From Methylobacterium sp. WSM2598 (GTDB lineage Bacteria; Pseudomonadota; Alphaproteobacteria; Rhizobiales; Beijerinckiaceae), in assembly GCF_000379105.1 (NCBI RefSeq), contig NZ_KB900609.1, forward strand, positions 5,344,438 to 5,408,437: a DNA stretch of 64,000 bases, given 5' to 3'. How positions within the stretch are numbered: the stretch's first letter is position 1; each line of letters begins with the position of its first letter. A program made the position numbers and the translations under genes. Below, one piece after another: positions 16,925 to 26,080 of this stretch. The notes beneath the pieces were generated by a model that was not told the DNA's origin, made no database searches, and worked only from the letters and a program-made list of their open reading frames with translations.

Positions 16925-17962
16925 ATGACGCTGTCCCGCCTGCTCGCCCGGCTCCTCGCCGGGATCGTCGCCGTGGCCGCCCTCGTTCAGGGTGCCTGGG
17001 CGGAGCCGAACGCCGCCGCCTGCCAGCGCTTCCGCGCCGAGCTCGCCAACCTGCAGCGGGAGTCGAACCGCGGCCAGGTCGAGGAGATCCAGCGCCTCGT
17101 CGCCTACCGCAGCTCCATCGGCTGCGAGGGCGGGCGCTTCCTGTTCTTCGACATGCGCCCGCCGCAATGCGCCCAGGTCGAGCAGCGGATCCGGGCCCTC
17201 AACGCCGGCTACGGGGCGGGCAACACGCAGGTGGCGGATGCCCGGCGCGAGCAGCTCGTCGCCGCCGTCAAGGACTCGTGCACGGGCCTGCCGGCCGCGG
17301 CGAAGCTGGCGGACGGCTTCGCCCGCGGCGGCGGCCACGTGATCTGCGTGCGCCTGTGCGACGGCGCCTATTTCCCGATGCCGAACCTGCCGGACGGGCG
17401 GGAGGGCGCCGACGAGATGTGCAAGGCCCTCTGCCCCGGCACCGAGGCCGCCGCCTACTCGATGCCGGCGAGCGACAACGGCCTCAAGGACGCGGCCGCG
17501 ATCCAGACCCGGCGCGCCTACGCGGCGCTGCCGAACGCCTTCAAATTCCAGAAGACCTTCGTGCCGAACTGCTCCTGCCGGGGCCAGGGCCAGACCTGGG
17601 CGCAGGCCCTGGTGAAGGCCGAGAGCATGCTGGTCCAGCACAAGGGCGACATCTTCGTCACGCCGGCCCAGGCGGAGGCGCTCTCGCGGCCGAAGGTCCG
17701 CCTCACCCTCGTCGGCCGCGCCGACCGCTCGGCCGCGGTGGTGGCCGCCTCGGCCGCGGCCCGCAACGGCCTGGAGGAGCCGCCCGGCGCCGAGGCGCCG
17801 GCGACGCCCGCGGCGAAGCCCGCCGGGCCCGACGAGAGGCCCGCCGTGCGGGTGATCGCGCCGACGATCATCCCGGTCCCGATCCAGGCGCGCATCGACG
17901 GGCCCCAGGCGGCGGCGCCGGCGAGCCCGGCGCCCGGGACCGAGCCCGTCGCCACGCCCTGA
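16925..17962 (+). CDS. DUF2865 domain secreted protein
   Basis: 345 aa. The signal peptide occupies about residues 1-26 (ending VQGAWA). A helical segment with NAAACQRFRAELANLQRE comes next, then the DUF2865 core with GHVICVRLCDGAYFPMPN, MCKALCPGTEAAAYSMP and the Cys pair NCSCRG. The C-terminal 100 residues are a low-complexity Ala/Pro tail. Multiple paired Cys suggest a disulfide-stabilised periplasmic protein. The function is unknown; the family is typical of Hyphomicrobiales. Confidence 0.88.
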   Translation: MTLSRLLARLLAGIVAVAALVQGAWAEPNAAACQRFRAELANLQRESNRGQVEEIQRLVAYRSSIGCEGGRFLFFDMRPPQCAQVEQRIRALNAGYGAGNTQVADARREQLVAAVKDSCTGLPAAAKLADGFARGGGHVICVRLCDGAYFPMPNLPDGREGADEMCKALCPGTEAAAYSMPASDNGLKDAAAIQTRRAYAALPNAFKFQKTFVPNCSCRGQGQTWAQALVKAESMLVQHKGDIFVTPAQAEALSRPKVRLTLVGRADRSAAVVAASAAARNGLEEPPGAEAPATPAAKPAGPDERPAVRVIAPTIIPVPIQARIDGPQAAAPASPAPGTEPVATP

Positions 17963-18148
17963 TCCGGGGCCGCGCGACCCGCGTCCCCGGGACGGTCGGA
18001 CGCCGCAGCATCCCGTGGCCCGGACCGCCGGCCGATTGGGCGAAGGACGCGTTGCCGGACCGGGCCAGCGGTCGCTTCTTCTCACGACCGCCGGTACGCC
18101 GCGCGTCCTCCGGCGCGAGCGCGGTCCGGCCGAGGGCGGGCGTCATTA

Positions 18149-18209
18149 CGCCATCCGGTTGATTGCTTCGCCATGCGGATGGCGGCTTCGCTCAGGCGCC
18201 GCGCGGGCT
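18149..18209 (+). repeat. REP-like element, copy D1 (short form)
   Basis: ACGCCATCCGGTTGATTGCTTCGCCATGCGGATGGCGGCTTCGCTCAGGCGCCGCGCGGGC. The internal CTCCCATTTCGGCC block is missing, as in copy E at 51472. It is in tandem with copy D2. Confidence 0.8.
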
Positions 18210-18212
18210 CGT

Positions 18213-18277
18213 GCTCCGGTTGATTGCTTCGCCATCTCCGATTTCGGCCATGCGGATGTCGGCTTCGCTCACGCCCC
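18213..18277 (+). repeat. REP-like element, copy D2
   Basis: A full-length copy just after D1 that overlaps the last codons of the convergent capD-type gene, whose stop codon (18269) lies inside the element. Insertion has therefore set the present C-terminus of that protein. Confidence 0.8.
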
Positions 18278-20230
18278 GCCCGCCCCGACATCCCGCGGCG
18301 CCAGTTCGGCCGCCGGCGCCTCGCGCGCCGCGCCCGGCCGCCGGGCGAAATCCGGCACCGCCTCCGCGAACACCGCCTCGGCCGCCGCGCGGTCGGCCTG
18401 CGCCACCGCCGCGCGCAGCCGCTCGAGCCAGCGCGCGAGCTGCGCCCGGTCGGCGAAGACGGGCTTGGCCGCCATGACCCCCTCGATCCCGTCGAGGGTC
18501 ACCATCGGCTCGTCGCGGGCGAAGAGGATCTCGTTCAGGCGCTCCCCGGGCCGCGCGCCCGTCACGGCGATCTCGATGTCGAGGCCCGGCTCGAAGCCGG
18601 CGAGGCGGATCATGCGCTCGGCGAGGTCGCGGATCCGCACCGGCTGGCCCATCTTCAGCACGTAGACGGCGGCGCGCTGGTCGCCCGCCCGCGGGTCGCG
18701 ACCCTCGCGGTCGGCGTGGGAGGCGGCGGTGAGCACGAGGTCGCAGGCCTCGCGCACGGTCATGAAGTAGCGCACCATCTCGGGATGGGTGACCGTGACC
18801 GGCCCGCCGCGGGCGATCTGCGCCTTGAACACCGGCACCACCGAGCCGACCGAGCCGAGCACGTTGCCGAAGCGCACCGCCACGAGCCGCGCCGGCCCGC
18901 CGGCCGCGTCGAGGGCCTGCGCGTACATCTCGGCGAAGCGCTTGGTGACGCCGAGCTGCGAGACCGGCTCGATCGCCTTGTCGGTCGAGATCATCACCAG
19001 CGCGCGGGCGCCCGCCGCCAGCGCCGCGTCGGCCACGTTCACCGAGCCGAACACGTTGGTCTTGATGCCCTCGGTCCAGTCGCGCTCCAGGTAGGGCACC
19101 TGCTTGAGCGCGGCGGCGTGGAAGACCGCGTCGGGGCGGAACGCGCGCAGGACGTGGAAGAGCCGCTCCCGGTCGCGGATGTCGGCGATGACGCCGCTCA
19201 CCTCCGCCTCGCTCTCGGCCAGGGCCGGCCGCGTCAGCACCCCGTGCAGGGCGGGCTCGGAATTCTCCACGACGAGGAGCGCCGAGGCGCCGAAGGCCAC
19301 GGCCCGGGCGCAGATCTCCGAGCCGATCGAGCCGCCGCCCCCCGTCACCACGACGCGCTGGCCGGCGAGGAAGCGCTCCAGGCGCGGCCGGTCGATCGGG
19401 ACGGTCGGGCGCAGCAGCAGGTCCTCGATCTCGAGGGGCGCCAGTTCGGCGTCGCGCAGGCCCTCGCCGAGGGTGGTCACGCGGGCGAGCGGCAGGCCGA
19501 GGCGGCGGGCGCGGGCGAGGAGCCCGTCGGGATCGGCCTCGGGTGCGAGGGCGTTCGGCGTCGCCACGAGGCGCCGCACCGCGACGCCGCGGGCGGCGAG
19601 GTCCGCCACGACCTGCTCCAGGTCGGCGAAGGCGCCCAGCACCGGCACGCCGCGCAGGCTCTGGCCGCGATCCTCGGCCCGGGGCGAGAGGATGCCCTGG
19701 GCCGCGAGCTTGCGCACCGTCCCGGCCTCGATGGCGCGCAGCACCACCTCGATCTCCGCGCCGCGGCCGAGGAGGAGCGCGGGCGTCGTCGCGGCGCGGG
19801 CGTGGCTCTGGCGCGAGCGGCTGTATTTCAGGTAGCGGAAGGCGACGCGCGGGCCGCCGAGCAGGAAGAGCTGCAGCACGAAGTAGAGCCCGATCGCGAT
19901 CTTGCCGAAGAAGTAGATCCCGAACAGGGCGGGCGAGACCAGCGCGTAATCCAGGAGCAGCAGCGACAGGGCCAGGACGGCGACCGCCCGCACGATGGCG
20001 GCGAGGTCGGGGAGCGAGGCGAAGCGCCACTTGGTGCGGTAGAGCCCGAACCAGCGATAGACGAGCCCGGCATAGAGCACGAAGGGGCCGAGCAGCACCG
20101 GCAGATGCGCGAGGCGCTCGGCCAGCCGCGCGTCATCGAAGCGGATCAGGAAGGTGAGCGTGACGGCGAGGGCGGTCGCCACGAGGTCGTGGGCGACGAT
20201 CGCCGCGCTCTTGAGGGTCGGTCTGCGCAT
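18269..20230 (-). CDS. CapD/FlaA1-type nucleoside-diphosphate-sugar 4,6-dehydratase
   Basis: 653 aa, the long membrane form. Four N-terminal hydrophobic segments (about residues 9-29, 43-61, 79-99 and 103-126) precede a cytoplasmic CoA-binding-like Rossmann region (150-240). The SDR dehydratase domain starts with VVVTGGGGSIGSEIC (294-307) and contains STDKAIEPVSQLGVTKRFAEM, where Leu replaces the usual Tyr of YxxxK, as is common in long-form PglF/WbpM relatives. It probably makes a UDP-4-keto-6-deoxy sugar for capsule, O-antigen or exopolysaccharide. It is not clustered with glycosyltransferases here. The last residues are encoded by REP copy D2. Confidence 0.9.
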   Translation of the reverse strand: MRRPTLKSAAIVAHDLVATALAVTLTFLIRFDDARLAERLAHLPVLLGPFVLYAGLVYRWFGLYRTKWRFASLPDLAAIVRAVAVLALSLLLLDYALVSPALFGIYFFGKIAIGLYFVLQLFLLGGPRVAFRYLKYSRSRQSHARAATTPALLLGRGAEIEVVLRAIEAGTVRKLAAQGILSPRAEDRGQSLRGVPVLGAFADLEQVVADLAARGVAVRRLVATPNALAPEADPDGLLARARRLGLPLARVTTLGEGLRDAELAPLEIEDLLLRPTVPIDRPRLERFLAGQRVVVTGGGGSIGSEICARAVAFGASALLVVENSEPALHGVLTRPALAESEAEVSGVIADIRDRERLFHVLRAFRPDAVFHAAALKQVPYLERDWTEGIKTNVFGSVNVADAALAAGARALVMISTDKAIEPVSQLGVTKRFAEMYAQALDAAGGPARLVAVRFGNVLGSVGSVVPVFKAQIARGGPVTVTHPEMVRYFMTVREACDLVLTAASHADREGRDPRAGDQRAAVYVLKMGQPVRIRDLAERMIRLAGFEPGLDIEIAVTGARPGERLNEILFARDEPMVTLDGIEGVMAAKPVFADRAQLARWLERLRAAVAQADRAAAEAVFAEAVPDFARRPGAAREAPAAELAPRDVGAGGA

Positions 20231-20270
20231 CGGGAAGCCGGCGCGGGTATCGGCCGGGCTTCCCCCGCTG

Positions 20271-21686
20271 TCAACGCGCCGGGGCCCGCGGCGGCGCGGC
20301 CGGCGCCCGCCGCGGCAGCGGCGCCCGCAGATCCTCGAAGACCCGCGCGAGGCGCAGCACGCCGAGATCGTCGAAGCGATGCCCGACGATCTGGAGGCCC
20401 ACCGGCAGGCCCTCCGGGGTGAGGCCCGCCGGGACCGCGACGGCGGGCTGCTCCGACATGTTGAAGGCGACCGTGAAGCCGATATGCTCGAAGGGGCGCA
20501 TCGGGTCGTCGGTCGGGGAGGCGAGCTCCGCCGGGAAGGCCGGGATCGGCGCCACCGGGCTGATCAGGAAGTCGAAGGGGCGAATCGCCCGCAGGGCCGC
20601 GTCGCGCATCGCCCCCATCTGGCTCATTCCCGCGAAGACGGCCGCGCCGCTCGACCCCCGCGCGGCCTGCGCCCAGTCGCGGATGAAGGGCAGCACGGCG
20701 GCGCGCCGCTCCGGGGCGAGGGCGCCGATGTCGCTCCAGGCGCGCTCGCGCCAGAACGTGTCGAGCCCGTCGAGCATGGCGCGGGTGAGGAAGGGCGCGA
20801 CCGGCTCCACCCGAGCGCCCGCCGCCGCGAGGCGCGCGGCCGCGTCCTCGATCACCGCCGCGACGGCGGGGTCGACCGGCAGGCCGACGCCCGCCTCGCG
20901 CAGGAGGCCGAGGCGCAGGCCCTTCGGGTCGAGGCCGTCGAGGGCGAGCCAGTCGAGGCCGGCGGGCGGGAGCGCGGTGCCGTCGCGGTGATCCGGGCGG
21001 CTGAGTTCGCGCATGGCCAGGGCCGCGTCGGCGACGCTGCGGGTCATCGGCCCGGCGCAGCGGCCGTAATAGGGCGGGTCGACCGGCACGCGGCCGTTGC
21101 TGGGCTTGAGGCCGACGATGCCGCACCAGCCGGCCGGCAGGCGGATCGAGCCGCCGATATCCGTGCCGAGATGCAGGGGCCCGTAGCCGGCAGCCGCGGC
21201 GGCGCCCGCCCCGGCCGAGGAGCCGCCCGGGGTCCGGGTCGGGTCCCAGGGGTTGCGGGTGAGGGGATGGATGCTGGAGAGGCCCGAGGAGAGCATGCCG
21301 TAATCCGGCATGGTGGTGCGCGCGAACAGGATCGCCCCGGCCTCGCGCAGGCGGGCGGCTGCGGGGGCATCCTCCGGGCTCGGGGGCGCGTCGCGCCGTG
21401 CCGCGGTGCCGAGGGGCATCGCCACGCCCCGGGTGGCGATGTTCTCCTTGACGGTGGCGGGCACGCCGTCGAGGGCGAGCGCCTCGCCGCGCCGCCAGCG
21501 CGCCTCGGAGGCGCGGGCGGCCTCCCGGGCCTCCTCGGGGAGGAGCAGGCAGAGGGCCTGCAGGGTGGGCTCCATGGCCTCCACCCGGGCCAGCACCGCC
21601 TCGGTCACCTCGACGGGCGAGAGGTCGCGCGCGGCGTAGCGGGCGAGGAGGTCGGTGGCGCAGAGGTCGGCCAGGGACTCGGTCAT
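20271..21686 (-). CDS. Amidase (amidase signature family)
   Basis: 471 aa. The Ser-cisSer-Lys triad is complete: Lys80 in TVKENIATRG, Ser156 in GGSSAGAGAA and Ser180 in TDIGGSIRLPA, with spacings that match the family. The cytoplasmic enzyme hydrolyses a carboxamide; substrate specificity is not predictable. GatA is unlikely, since gatB and gatC are absent and the C-terminal half resembles the general amidases. It lies upstream of the capD-type gene on the same strand, 40 bases away. Confidence 0.92.
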   Translation of the reverse strand: MTESLADLCATDLLARYAARDLSPVEVTEAVLARVEAMEPTLQALCLLLPEEAREAARASEARWRRGEALALDGVPATVKENIATRGVAMPLGTAARRDAPPSPEDAPAAARLREAGAILFARTTMPDYGMLSSGLSSIHPLTRNPWDPTRTPGGSSAGAGAAAAAGYGPLHLGTDIGGSIRLPAGWCGIVGLKPSNGRVPVDPPYYGRCAGPMTRSVADAALAMRELSRPDHRDGTALPPAGLDWLALDGLDPKGLRLGLLREAGVGLPVDPAVAAVIEDAAARLAAAGARVEPVAPFLTRAMLDGLDTFWRERAWSDIGALAPERRAAVLPFIRDWAQAARGSSGAAVFAGMSQMGAMRDAALRAIRPFDFLISPVAPIPAFPAELASPTDDPMRPFEHIGFTVAFNMSEQPAVAVPAGLTPEGLPVGLQIVGHRFDDLGVLRLARVFEDLRAPLPRRAPAAPPRAPAR

Positions 21687-21717
21687 CGCGCCTCGCGGGG
21701 AGAGATCGCGCGGGCGG

Positions 21718-22059
21718 TCACGCGCCCTCCCGGGCCGGCTTGCCGGCGAGCGCGATGTAGAAGCCGAGCCCGTCCTGGGCCGGCAGGGTCTGCAGGCGGT
21801 CGACCCAGCCGCGCCGCTTGGCTTCGAGCAGCAGGCGGCCGACGGGCTGGAACAGGGTCTCGCCGCCGCCCGGCACCGGGGCGTCGAGGCGGACCGCCAC
21901 GGTCTTGCCCTTGGCGAAGCGGCTGCGCTCCAGCATGTCGGTCAGCGAGGCTTCCGCCTTCGCCCGGGGCGTGCCGCGCAGGTCGAGCACCGATTCGGCA
22001 TCCGTCACCCCGAGGGTGCCGCGCAGCTTGTTGGCGTAGAATTCGTCGAAATGGGGCAA
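21718..22059 (-). CDS. Small Smr-like domain protein
   Basis: 113 aa. The segment ESVLDLRGTPRAKAEASLTDMLERSRFAKGKTVAVRL resembles the first half of an Smr domain (LDLHG.....A...L..FL). A loop GGGETLFQPVGRLLLEAKRRGWVDRLQ follows in place of the usual HGKG..LR..V..WL. The His of LDLHG is Arg here, so nuclease activity is doubtful. It is 14 bases from the Uma2 gene and 31 from the amidase, probably one transcript. Confidence 0.65.
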   Translation of the reverse strand: MPHFDEFYANKLRGTLGVTDAESVLDLRGTPRAKAEASLTDMLERSRFAKGKTVAVRLDAPVPGGGETLFQPVGRLLLEAKRRGWVDRLQTLPAQDGLGFYIALAGKPAREGA

Positions 22060-22073
22060 GGGCGGACCCGTGG

Positions 22074-22640
22074 TCAGGTGTGGAGGCCGGCATACAGGGA
22101 GGCGACGGGCAGGCTCCCGCCGAGATCCGGCAGGTCGATCGCGTCGCCCCCGCCGAGCGCCCGCTTGGTCCAGTCCGGCCCGTTGCCCCGCGACCAGACC
22201 TCCACCCGCGTCTCGTCCTGGTAGACGATCAGGAAGGCCCGCAGCGTCTGGAGCGACTGGTAGAACGCGGCCTTGCGTCCGCGGTCTTCGTGCATGGTCG
22301 AGGGCGACAGCACCTCCGCCACCAGGATCGGATCGCGGGCGTAGCCGTCCTGGAGGAGCGGGCCGCAGCGCACGACGAGGTCCGGCACCGGCGCGAAATC
22401 GTCCACGGCGTCGTTGTGCAGCCCGAGTCCCGGCAGGGCGCGGCAGCCGCGCCGCTCGGCCAGCTCGGCGAGGTGTCGGCCGAGATTCATCACGATCTGC
22501 TGGTGGCGCCCCGTCGGGGGCGCCATCAGCACGGGCTCGCCGTCGAGGAGTTCCCAGCGTTCCTCGTCGGGGCGCGCCCGGATCAGGTTCAGGAATTCGG
22601 CGAACCGCATGCGCGGCTCGCGGCGCAGCGCGAGGGACAT
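22074..22640 (-). CDS. Uma2-family putative restriction endonuclease (DUF820)
   Basis: 188 aa, the normal family length. PD-(D/E)xK-like elements are in order: YELLDGE-type WELLDGEPVLM (near residue 30), RHQQIVMNLGRHLAEL, the catalytic Asp in FAPVPDLVVRCGP and the VAEVLSPST motif providing Glu, then GRKAAFYQSLQTLRAFLIVYQDETRVEVWSR. The family is greatly expanded in cyanobacteria and scattered in alphaproteobacteria. The biological role is unknown, though it is often linked to mobile DNA. There is no adjacent methylase. Confidence 0.9.
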   Translation of the reverse strand: MSLALRREPRMRFAEFLNLIRARPDEERWELLDGEPVLMAPPTGRHQQIVMNLGRHLAELAERRGCRALPGLGLHNDAVDDFAPVPDLVVRCGPLLQDGYARDPILVAEVLSPSTMHEDRGRKAAFYQSLQTLRAFLIVYQDETRVEVWSRGNGPDWTKRALGGGDAIDLPDLGGSLPVASLYAGLHT

Positions 22641-22775
22641 CGAAGCTCCCGTCCGTGCCCCGATGCTAGCACCGGGCGGGCAAGCGCGACAGCCTGCGGC
22701 GGCTCTTCGCCGTGCGGCCCTGCGGCGCTGCGCGACGGTGGGGCGCGGCGCCGCAGCGGGCGCCGCGCCCGCGTC

Positions 22776-24206
22776 TCAGCGCTGCACCAGCACGTTGCGG
22801 AACTGCCAGGGATCGCTCGCGTCGATGTTCTCCGGGAACAGCCCGGGACGGTCGGCCAGCGGCGTCCAGTCGGTGTAGACCCCGACGACGGGCCCCAGAT
22901 AGGGCAGCTGGACCTCCAGGCAGCGGCGGAAATCGACCTCGTCCGCCTCGACGATGCCGGCCTCCGGGTTCTCCAGCGCCCAGACCATGCCGGCGAGCAC
23001 CGCCGAGGTCACCTGCAGGCCGGTGGCGTTCTGGTAGGGCGCGATGGCCCGCGTCTCCTCGATGGAGAGCTGGGAGCCGTACCAGTAGGCGTTCCTGCCG
23101 TGGCCGTAGAGGAGCACGCCGAGCTCGTCGATGCCGTCGACGATCTCGTTCTCGTCGAGGATGTGGTGCTTCTCCTGCACGCGGCCGGCCTGGCCGAACA
23201 TCTCGTGCAGCGAGAGCACCGCCTCGTTGCAGGGATGGTAGGCGTAGTGGCAGGTCGGCCGGTAGACGACCTTGCCGCCCTCGCGCACCGAGTAATAGTC
23301 GGCGATCGAGATCGCCTCGTTGTGGGTGACGAGGAAGCCGAACTGGGCCTGGGCGGTCGGGGTCCAGGAGCGCACGCGGGTGTCGGCGCCGGGCTGGAGC
23401 AGGTAGATCGCCGGCGCGTCCCCCGCATGGGTGCGGGCATTCTCCGGCATCCAGGTCTCGTGGGTGCCCCAGCCGAGCTCGGCCGGCTGGTTGCCCTCCG
23501 AGACGAAGCCCTCGACCGACCACGTGTTCACGAACACGCCCATCGGCTTCTCGGACTTGGCGCGCTGGGTGTCGCGCTCGGCGATGTGGATGCCCCTGAC
23601 CCCGACCTCGCGCATCAGCGCCGCCCAGCCCTCGCGGGTCCTGGGCTCCTCGACCGAGAGGCCGAGATCGGCCGCGACGTTGAGGAGGGCCTGCTTGACG
23701 AACCAGGACACCATGCCGGGATTGGCGCCGCAGCAGGACACCGCGGTCGTGCCGCCCGGCCTGCGCCGGCGCGCGTCGAGGATCTGCTCGCGCAGCGCGT
23801 AGTTGGTGCGGTCGCCCGGGCCGGCATTCTTGTCGAAGTAGAAGCCCGGCCACGGCTCGGCGACGGTGTCGATGTAGAGCGCGCCGATCTCCCGGCACAG
23901 CTCCATGATGTCGCGCGAGGAGGTATCGACCGAGAGGTTGACGCAGAAGCCCTGGCCGCCGCCCTCGGTGAGGAGGGGGGTGAGCACCTCGCGGTAATTG
24001 TCGCGGGTGAGCGCCACCTGCGCGAAGCGCAGCCCGTGCCGCTCGGCCAGGGCCTTGTGCGCGTCGGAGGGTTCCACGACCGTGAAGCGCGCCTTGTCGT
24101 AGGTGAAGTGGCGCTCGATCAGCGGCAGGGTGCCGCGTCCGATCGACCCGAAGCCGATCATCACGATGGGGCCGCTGATATGGCCGTGGACGGGCCAGTC
24201 GGTCAT
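22776..24206 (-). CDS. hss: Homospermidine synthase
   Basis: 476 aa, the usual bacterial length. The NAD-binding start PIVMIGFGSIGRGTLPLIERHF is followed by the family blocks NLSVDTSSRDIMELC, EPWPGFYFD, SCCGANPGMVSWFVKQAL and CHYAYHPCNEAVLSLHEM. The enzyme joins two putrescines (or putrescine and spermidine) with NAD to make sym-homospermidine, the main polyamine of many alphaproteobacteria. Ornithine decarboxylase, the putrescine source, lies 2.7 kb upstream on the same strand. It is not in the same operon, since plus-strand small ORFs intervene. Confidence 0.96.
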   Translation of the reverse strand: MTDWPVHGHISGPIVMIGFGSIGRGTLPLIERHFTYDKARFTVVEPSDAHKALAERHGLRFAQVALTRDNYREVLTPLLTEGGGQGFCVNLSVDTSSRDIMELCREIGALYIDTVAEPWPGFYFDKNAGPGDRTNYALREQILDARRRRPGGTTAVSCCGANPGMVSWFVKQALLNVAADLGLSVEEPRTREGWAALMREVGVRGIHIAERDTQRAKSEKPMGVFVNTWSVEGFVSEGNQPAELGWGTHETWMPENARTHAGDAPAIYLLQPGADTRVRSWTPTAQAQFGFLVTHNEAISIADYYSVREGGKVVYRPTCHYAYHPCNEAVLSLHEMFGQAGRVQEKHHILDENEIVDGIDELGVLLYGHGRNAYWYGSQLSIEETRAIAPYQNATGLQVTSAVLAGMVWALENPEAGIVEADEVDFRRCLEVQLPYLGPVVGVYTDWTPLADRPGLFPENIDASDPWQFRNVLVQR

Positions 24207-24460
24207 GGGAAGTGCCTCCGTGGATGGGAAAGTGCGCGTGGTTAGCCGAGATCGGTGACGGGCCGGCGACGCGGTGATTGGCGACTCCGGCCCGCAGGGT
24301 CAACCGGCCGTCCGGGGGAACGAAGCGTTGCCGCCGCCATGAGGCAGCCGCATGGCTCCGCTGCGGCGGCGGGCCTTCGTGTGCGCCGCGTCATATCCCA
24401 TATTGCGTTGCAACAAACAGATGGAAACGCCCGCGCGCACATCACTTTCAGGAGTGTCCC

Positions 24461-24673
24461 ATGCTCGCGGTTCTCAGCCACGCTCTTCCCCACCGCACCC
24501 CCACCGCCGCCGAGGCCGAGCCCGGTTTCCTCGCCCTGATCAGCCGCATCGTGCAGGCCGTCCATGCCGAGCGCCTGCGTCGGCGCGACGCGCAGATCGG
24601 CGGCTTCATCCAGGCCCATGGCGGGCGCGTCACCGACGACATCGAGCGGCAGATCGGGCAGTATTTCTGCTGA
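24461..24673 (+). CDS. Small conserved-looking protein, unknown function
   Basis: 70 aa, starting six bases after an AGGAG ribosome-binding site. The sequence begins MLAVLSHALPHRTPTAAEAEPGF and has a helix LALISRIVQAVHAERLRRRDAQIGGFIQAHGG. It is soluble, mostly helical and basic in the middle, vaguely like DUF1127-type small proteins. It is divergent from homospermidine synthase. The good ribosome-binding site and protein-like composition support a real gene. Confidence 0.6.
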   Translation: MLAVLSHALPHRTPTAAEAEPGFLALISRIVQAVHAERLRRRDAQIGGFIQAHGGRVTDDIERQIGQYFC

Positions 24674-25109
24674 TCGGGCCCGGGCGGGCCGGCGCGAGCC
24701 GCCGCCCGCCCCGAGCCGCGGCGGCGTCATGCCTCGCCGGCATTGGGCTGCGACCACGCGAAGGATCGCGCCCCGGGCCGCGGGGTGGCTAATGGCAGAC
24801 CCACCCCGATGACCGTCCGGGCCGGCGCGGTCAGGCCGCCGGTGTGGCAGGCCTGCCCGGGAGGCGCCGACGGAAGGGGCGGCCGGCGACTTTGCCCGGC
24901 TGTCGGGGATCGGGCCTGTCCGCAAGGTCATCGAGGAGCGCCGTCGCGTCGAAACCCCCGGCCCGCCAATCCCGGCCAGGGTCGCCGGCCGATTCAGAAC
25001 TCGCCTCCCTTGCCACCTCCTGCCCTCACCCGATCGCCCCGATCGGATCGCGTTACCGCATGACGCGGTGTCGATTCCGCGATCCGTTCTGTATCGGAGG
25101 ACGTCGGCC
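24674..25109. other. Gene-less stretch
   Basis: 436 bases with no ORF I can support. A minus-strand 61-codon ORF (24831-25016) has a GTG that overlaps its own ribosome-binding sequence and no family resemblance. The promoter of the small membrane gene at 25110 should lie near the right end. Confidence 0.4.
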
Positions 25110-25322
25110 GTGACGGACCGAATTGCAGATGGGGTGTTCGTGGTGTTCGCTTCGGGCCTTGGCGTGCTCGTGGCGGCGAACATCGCGCTGCTCGTGGCCC
25201 GCCTGACCCATCGCGATCGACTGGCTCGGCGCATCACGAGCCTTGCCTCTCGCGTCACATGGCTGTTCAAGGTCGGACGTGACAGCGAGGACGACTGCCG
25301 GAATGATCGTCTCAGGGCTTGA
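25110..25322 (+). CDS. Small single-pass membrane protein
   Basis: 70 aa from GTG 25110, nine bases after GGAGG. One strong hydrophobic segment (about residues 7-27, VFVVFASGLGVLVAANIALLVA) is followed by a basic, amphipathic tail (RLTHRDRLARRITSLASRVTWLFKVGRDSEDD). Its end overlaps the start of the next small reading frame by 20 bases, as in a two-gene unit. Base composition is less GC-rich than the surroundings. No family is recognised. Confidence 0.55.
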   Translation: MTDRIADGVFVVFASGLGVLVAANIALLVARLTHRDRLARRITSLASRVTWLFKVGRDSEDDCRNDRLRA

Positions 25323-25592
25323 TGTTCCGAATATCTATCTCTGGGGCGTTCTGGGAAGTATAAGTGTCGAGGTTGCTGCGGCTCTGACTGCGGCGGGGGC
25401 CAATGGCGGATCCTGCCGAAGAAATACCACAGGATCTCTTTCCTGACCTTGAAGGTCGCATTTGCTTTCATTGCGGGTGCCCTTCCGATCGCACTCGACG
25501 CGCAGAATGTCTGGAGTGCGATCTATCTCGGTGGAAGCGCTCCGCTGATCTTCGATCGTGTTGCGCGCGGACTTGACCCGCCGGAACGATAG
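25303..25592 (+). pseudogene. Small membrane protein gene interrupted by a frameshift
   Basis: The first part reads MIVSGLDVPNIYLWGVLG, SISVEVAAALTAAG and then junk to a stop at 25446. In the -1 frame, from about 25396, a membrane-protein-like sequence continues (LPKKYHRISFLTLKVAFAFI, AGALPIALDAQNVWSAIYLG, GSAPLIFDRVARGLDPPER) to the stop at 25592. Joining the two at the GGGGG run near 25394-25398 gives about 95 residues with two hydrophobic segments. It may be a decayed gene, a programmed -1 shift or a sequencing error in the homopolymer. Confidence 0.55.
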
Positions 25593-25865
25593 ACATTGCC
25601 ATATCGCGGTCGAGAGCTGGCATCGGCCGGCCGTTTTCTTTTGGCGCCGGCCAGGACGCCATCGTGTGTCTCGCGGTGAGCTTGCTGTCATGCGCCAGCC
25701 CGCATCGCGGGCTGCCGCCCATCTCGCGCCGTTGATCGGGGCCGAAGCGCTTCTCGGACAGCGCCCCAAGGCTCATCACCGCGTCGGCCATCGGGGATCT
25801 CTCGGATCCGGGCTCGGTGCAGCAACCCGATCCGCATCCGTCATGGGATTTCCGCCCGAGCGGTT

Positions 25866-25896
25866 CGGGATCGTGCGGCGCTCGCGCACGATCCCG
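25866..25896. repeat. Strong hairpin
   Basis: GGGATCGTGCG, a seven-base loop, CGCACGATCCC: an 11-bp perfect stem (12 with the flanking C-G pair) in the convergent gap between the frameshifted gene and the GNAT gene. It is a candidate transcription end with no T-run. Confidence 0.6.
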
Positions 25897-25920
25897 GCCT
25901 CCGACGTTGGTCCGATGCCC

Positions 25921-25998
25921 GCAGTCACGTCCCGTGACCGCCGGTTCGGTTCTCGAATCGTCGCCAACCCTTTGGCTTGGGATCGAGAATCGTGTCAC
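25921..25998 (-). repeat. Dispersed repeat family 2, copy 2 (compact)
   Basis: Read on the minus strand it gives CGATTCTCGATCCCAAGCCAAAGGGTTGGCGACGATTCGAGAACCG and a distal GGTCAC...GTGAC hairpin. It has the same block order as 11439-11563 but a single AAGCCAAAGGGTTGGCGA unit instead of four. The remaining gap, from 25593 on, holds no supported gene. Confidence 0.55.
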
Positions 25999-26080
25999 CC
26001 CCCGGCCGGAGACGATCCGGCCGAGGTGCGCGCCGGCAGGTTCCGCGACCCTGCGGCGTTGCCCTGAGGGACCCGCCAGG

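Noticed and set aside
22074..22640. Part of a restriction-modification or defence island
   Set aside because: The Uma2-type nuclease is alone, without methylase, helicase or other defence genes nearby.
20154..24245. 1363-codon plus-strand open frame
   Set aside because: It spans five well-supported minus-strand genes antisense, has no domain, and is produced by lack of AT-rich stop codons.
24831..25016. Small minus-strand ORF in the 24.7-25.1 kb gap
   Set aside because: Its GTG overlaps the AGGAGG that would be its ribosome-binding site, and the product has no recognisable features.
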